Assembly (NCBI GenBank): GCA_040119125.1
Contig: JBEDTR010000017.1
Coordinates: 1-64,000, forward strand
Direction of reading: 5' to 3'
DNA from: Pacificitalea sp040119125
GTDB lineage: Bacteria > Pseudomonadota > Alphaproteobacteria > Rhodobacterales > Rhodobacteraceae
Length of the DNA stretch: 64,000 nucleotides
Shown one piece after another: positions 62,114 to 64,000 of this stretch. The notes beneath the pieces were generated by a model that did not search any database, was not told where the DNA came from, and worked only from the letters and a program-made list of their open reading frames with translations. Both the position numbers and the translations under genes were made by a program. How positions within the stretch are numbered: position 1 is the first letter of the stretch; each line of letters opens with the position of its first letter.

Positions 62114-63562
62114 TTGGATACGCTAAATCTTTTTATCGGTGGCGAAATGGTCGCCGCAAGCAATGGGGCCACGTTCGAGCGCGCCAACCCGGTCACCGGT
62201 GCCACCGCCACCCGCGCGGCAGCAGCGACGGTCGAGGATGCACGCCGTGCGGCAGACGCCGCCGCCGCGGCATTTCCCAAATGGTCCGCGACCCCTGCGG
62301 GCGAGCGGCGGCGCGTGCTGCTGCGCGCAGCCGAGGCGCTTGGCGCACGCACCGATGACATCGTCGCGGCGATGAAGGACGAGGTCGGCGCGACCGAAGC
62401 CTGGGCGCGGTTCAACTGCATGTTGGCCGGCGATATGCTGATCGAGGCCGCTGGCCTGACCACGCAGATCAAGGGCGAGATCGTGCCCTCCAACCGCCCC
62501 GGAACCACTGCATATGCCACCCGGCAGGCTGCGGGTGTCGTATTGGCGATGGCCCCGTGGAACGCGCCGGTGATCCTTGGCGTGCGGTCGATCGCAACGC
62601 CGCTTGCCTGTGGCAACACGGTGGTGATGAAAACCTCCGAGCTCTGCCCGCGCACCCATGCGCTGATCCTCGAAGCGGTGGCCGAGGCCGGTTTCCCCGA
62701 AGGGACCATCAACGCGATTTCCAACGCCCCTGATGATGCGCCCGAGATCGTCGAAGCCCTGATCGCGCATCCAGCAGTGCGCCGGGTCAACTTCACCGGC
62801 TCGACCCGTGTGGGCCGGATCATCGCCGAAAGCGCCGCGCGCCATCTGAAGCCCGCCCTGCTGGAATTGGGCGGCAAGGCACCGCTGGTCGTGCTGGACG
62901 ACGCCGATCTGGATGCTGCCGTCGCCGCTGCGGCGTTCAGCGCCTATATGAACCAAGGCCAGATTTGCATGTCGACGGAGCGGATCGTCGTGGTGGATGC
63001 CATCGCAGATCAGTTCGTCGAGAAATTCGCCGCTAAGGTTGCCACCCTGACCGCAGGTGATCCGCTGGAAGCCGCGCATCCGCTGGGCTCGCTCGTTAAT
63101 ACGGCGGCCGCGGAACGGGTCGAAGGGCTGATCGAGGACGCCGTCGCGAAAGGCGCCACCCTGATTGCCGGTGGGGGCGATGGCACGATCCTCAACGCCG
63201 CCGCCCTTGATCGGGTGACCCCGCAGATGCGGATCTATACCGAAGAAAGCTTTGGCCCCGTCGCCGCGATCATCCGCGCCAGCGATCTCGATGAGGCCGT
63301 GCGCATCGCCAATGACACCGAATTCGGCCTGTCGGCTGCGGTGTTCGGACGCGACACCGCCCGCGCGATGGCCGTTGCACAGCGGATCGAAAGCGGCATC
63401 TGCCACGTCAACGGCCCGACCGTGCATGATGAGGCACAAATGCCATTCGGCGGCGTGAAAGATTCAGGCTACGGTCGCTTTGGCGGTGTCTGGGGCGTTG
63501 CCGAATTTACCGAGCTGCGCTGGATTACCGTGCAGGATGGCCCCCTGCACTACCCGATCTGA
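62114..63562 (+). CDS. Aldehyde dehydrogenase (vanillin/salicylaldehyde dehydrogenase-like)
   Basis: A 482-residue NAD(P)-dependent aldehyde dehydrogenase. The catalytic cysteine is in NQGQICMSTERIVVV (about residue 284) and the catalytic glutamate in LELGGKAPLVVL (about residue 253). The start is TTG at 62114, with GGAGG eight bases upstream and no better ATG. The subgroup resembles vanillin or salicylaldehyde dehydrogenases; the exact substrate is open. A TRAP binding protein starts 26 bases downstream, so this may be part of uptake and oxidation of an aromatic or aldehyde compound. Confidence 0.9.
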   Translation: MDTLNLFIGGEMVAASNGATFERANPVTGATATRAAAATVEDARRAADAAAAAFPKWSATPAGERRRVLLRAAEALGARTDDIVAAMKDEVGATEAWARFNCMLAGDMLIEAAGLTTQIKGEIVPSNRPGTTAYATRQAAGVVLAMAPWNAPVILGVRSIATPLACGNTVVMKTSELCPRTHALILEAVAEAGFPEGTINAISNAPDDAPEIVEALIAHPAVRRVNFTGSTRVGRIIAESAARHLKPALLELGGKAPLVVLDDADLDAAVAAAAFSAYMNQGQICMSTERIVVVDAIADQFVEKFAAKVATLTAGDPLEAAHPLGSLVNTAAAERVEGLIEDAVAKGATLIAGGGDGTILNAAALDRVTPQMRIYTEESFGPVAAIIRASDLDEAVRIANDTEFGLSAAVFGRDTARAMAVAQRIESGICHVNGPTVHDEAQMPFGGVKDSGYGRFGGVWGVAEFTELRWITVQDGPLHYPI

Positions 63563-63588
63563 TTTCAGGGCCAATGGGAGGACCCAAC

Positions 63589-64000
63589 ATGACCAACAAG
63601 ATGACCATGAAGACCTTGTTCGGCGGCACTTTGGCCGTGTCCCTGCTTGCGCTCGGCGCAGGGGCGGCCTCGGCACAGGAACATACGTTCCGGCTGCATC
63701 ACTTCCTCGGCGCGCAATCGCCCGCACAGACGCAGATGCTGGAGCCTTGGGCCCGCGCTGTGGAGGAAAACTCCGGCGGTCAGGTGAAGATCGAGATCTT
63801 CCCGTCGATGACCCTCGGGGGCCGCCCGACCGAACTCGTCAGCCAAGCCCGCGACGGCGTCGTCGATCTGATCTGGGTCGTCAACGGCTATACGCCGGGG
63901 CTGTTCCCGCGCACCGAAGTGTTTGAGCTGCCGACCGTCTATCTCAATGACCCCGTCGCCACCAACCTTGCCATGGCCGACATGTTCGAGGAGAACCTGG
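63589..64000 (+). CDS. TRAP transporter substrate-binding protein DctP, partial (cut by window end)
   Basis: The first 137 residues of a DctP-family periplasmic protein. A signal peptide ends ASAQ at about residue 30. The mature part starts HTFRLHHFLGAQSPAQTQML and contains the family segment GGQVKIEIFPSMTLGGRPTELVSQARDGVVDL (by region). ATG at 63589 has GGGAGG upstream. The rest, and probably the dctQM permease genes, lie beyond the window. Confidence 0.88.
   Translation, partial: MTNKMTMKTLFGGTLAVSLLALGAGAASAQEHTFRLHHFLGAQSPAQTQMLEPWARAVEENSGGQVKIEIFPSMTLGGRPTELVSQARDGVVDLIWVVNGYTPGLFPRTEVFELPTVYLNDPVATNLAMADMFEENL

Overview
The window looks like a chromosomal segment of an alphaproteobacterium of the Rhodobacteraceae (Rhodobacter/Roseobacter group). 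The evidence is high GC, the two-gene trgA-trgB pair described from Rhodobacter sphaeroides, a gene-transfer-agent style endolysin-holin lysis cassette, a DksA with a degenerate zinc finger, the livH-livM fusion, and the general gene repertoire. All calls come from reading the sequence and its translations; no database search was run. Species cannot be fixed.

Layout. 1-4.9 kb: the 5' end of a tRNA-Ser gene, an alanyl-tRNA editing protein, a large MscS-type channel and cysteine synthase. 5.1-7.0 kb: a five-gene lysis cassette (GH108 endolysin, three-helix holin, three small overlapping genes). 7.1-11.5 kb: photolyase, cyclopropane-fatty-acid synthase-like methyltransferase and trgAB, with two candidate ECF-sigma (RpoE/ChrR-like) promoters. 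11.7-20.4 kb: housekeeping genes (ccmE, argC, murI, an FAD monooxygenase, dksA, a MoxR ATPase, a CBS protein, a LysR regulator and mmsA). 20.4-21.0 kb: a non-coding 185-bp tandem repeat made of hairpins.

21.1-38.1 kb is the most coherent accessory block. It holds a Liv-type ABC importer, two tandem DUF1185 proteins, a UPF0280 protein and a 6-hydroxynicotinate reductase-like iron-sulfur protein on the minus strand. Divergent from these are a two-gene molybdenum hydroxylase and an HyuA/HyuB ATP-dependent lactamase pair. Three copies of a 14-bp motif sit between the two divergent arms. The logical reading is uptake, hydroxylation, ring reduction and lactam opening of an N-heterocyclic acid, possibly nicotinate or a relative; the substrate is inferred.

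38.3-46.7 kb: a 1221-residue RTX-repeat protein with a C-terminal Hint domain, a 1-kb non-coding gap, a four-gene envelope/stress operon behind a very good EcfG-type promoter (its first gene encodes only 22 residues), a small secreted protein and an L,D-transpeptidase.

46.8-58.6 kb has the geometry of an old tRNA-Leu island. An intact tRNA-Leu(CAA) lies at the right end and a degenerate direct copy of its 3' half at the left end. Between them are an epimerase, two AT-rich genes (a nuclease-like protein and a RusA-like protein), a stand-alone tyrosine recombinase, a TetR/MFS pair with a perfect operator palindrome, a broken isocitrate-lyase-family fragment, and a folate-independent methionine synthase module (MesD, MesX/DUF1852, flavin reductase, LysR). 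58.7-64.0 kb returns to core-type genes: a zinc metallopeptidase, a DedA-like protein, DsbB, then an AraC regulator divergent from an aldehyde dehydrogenase and a TRAP substrate-binding protein cut by the window end.
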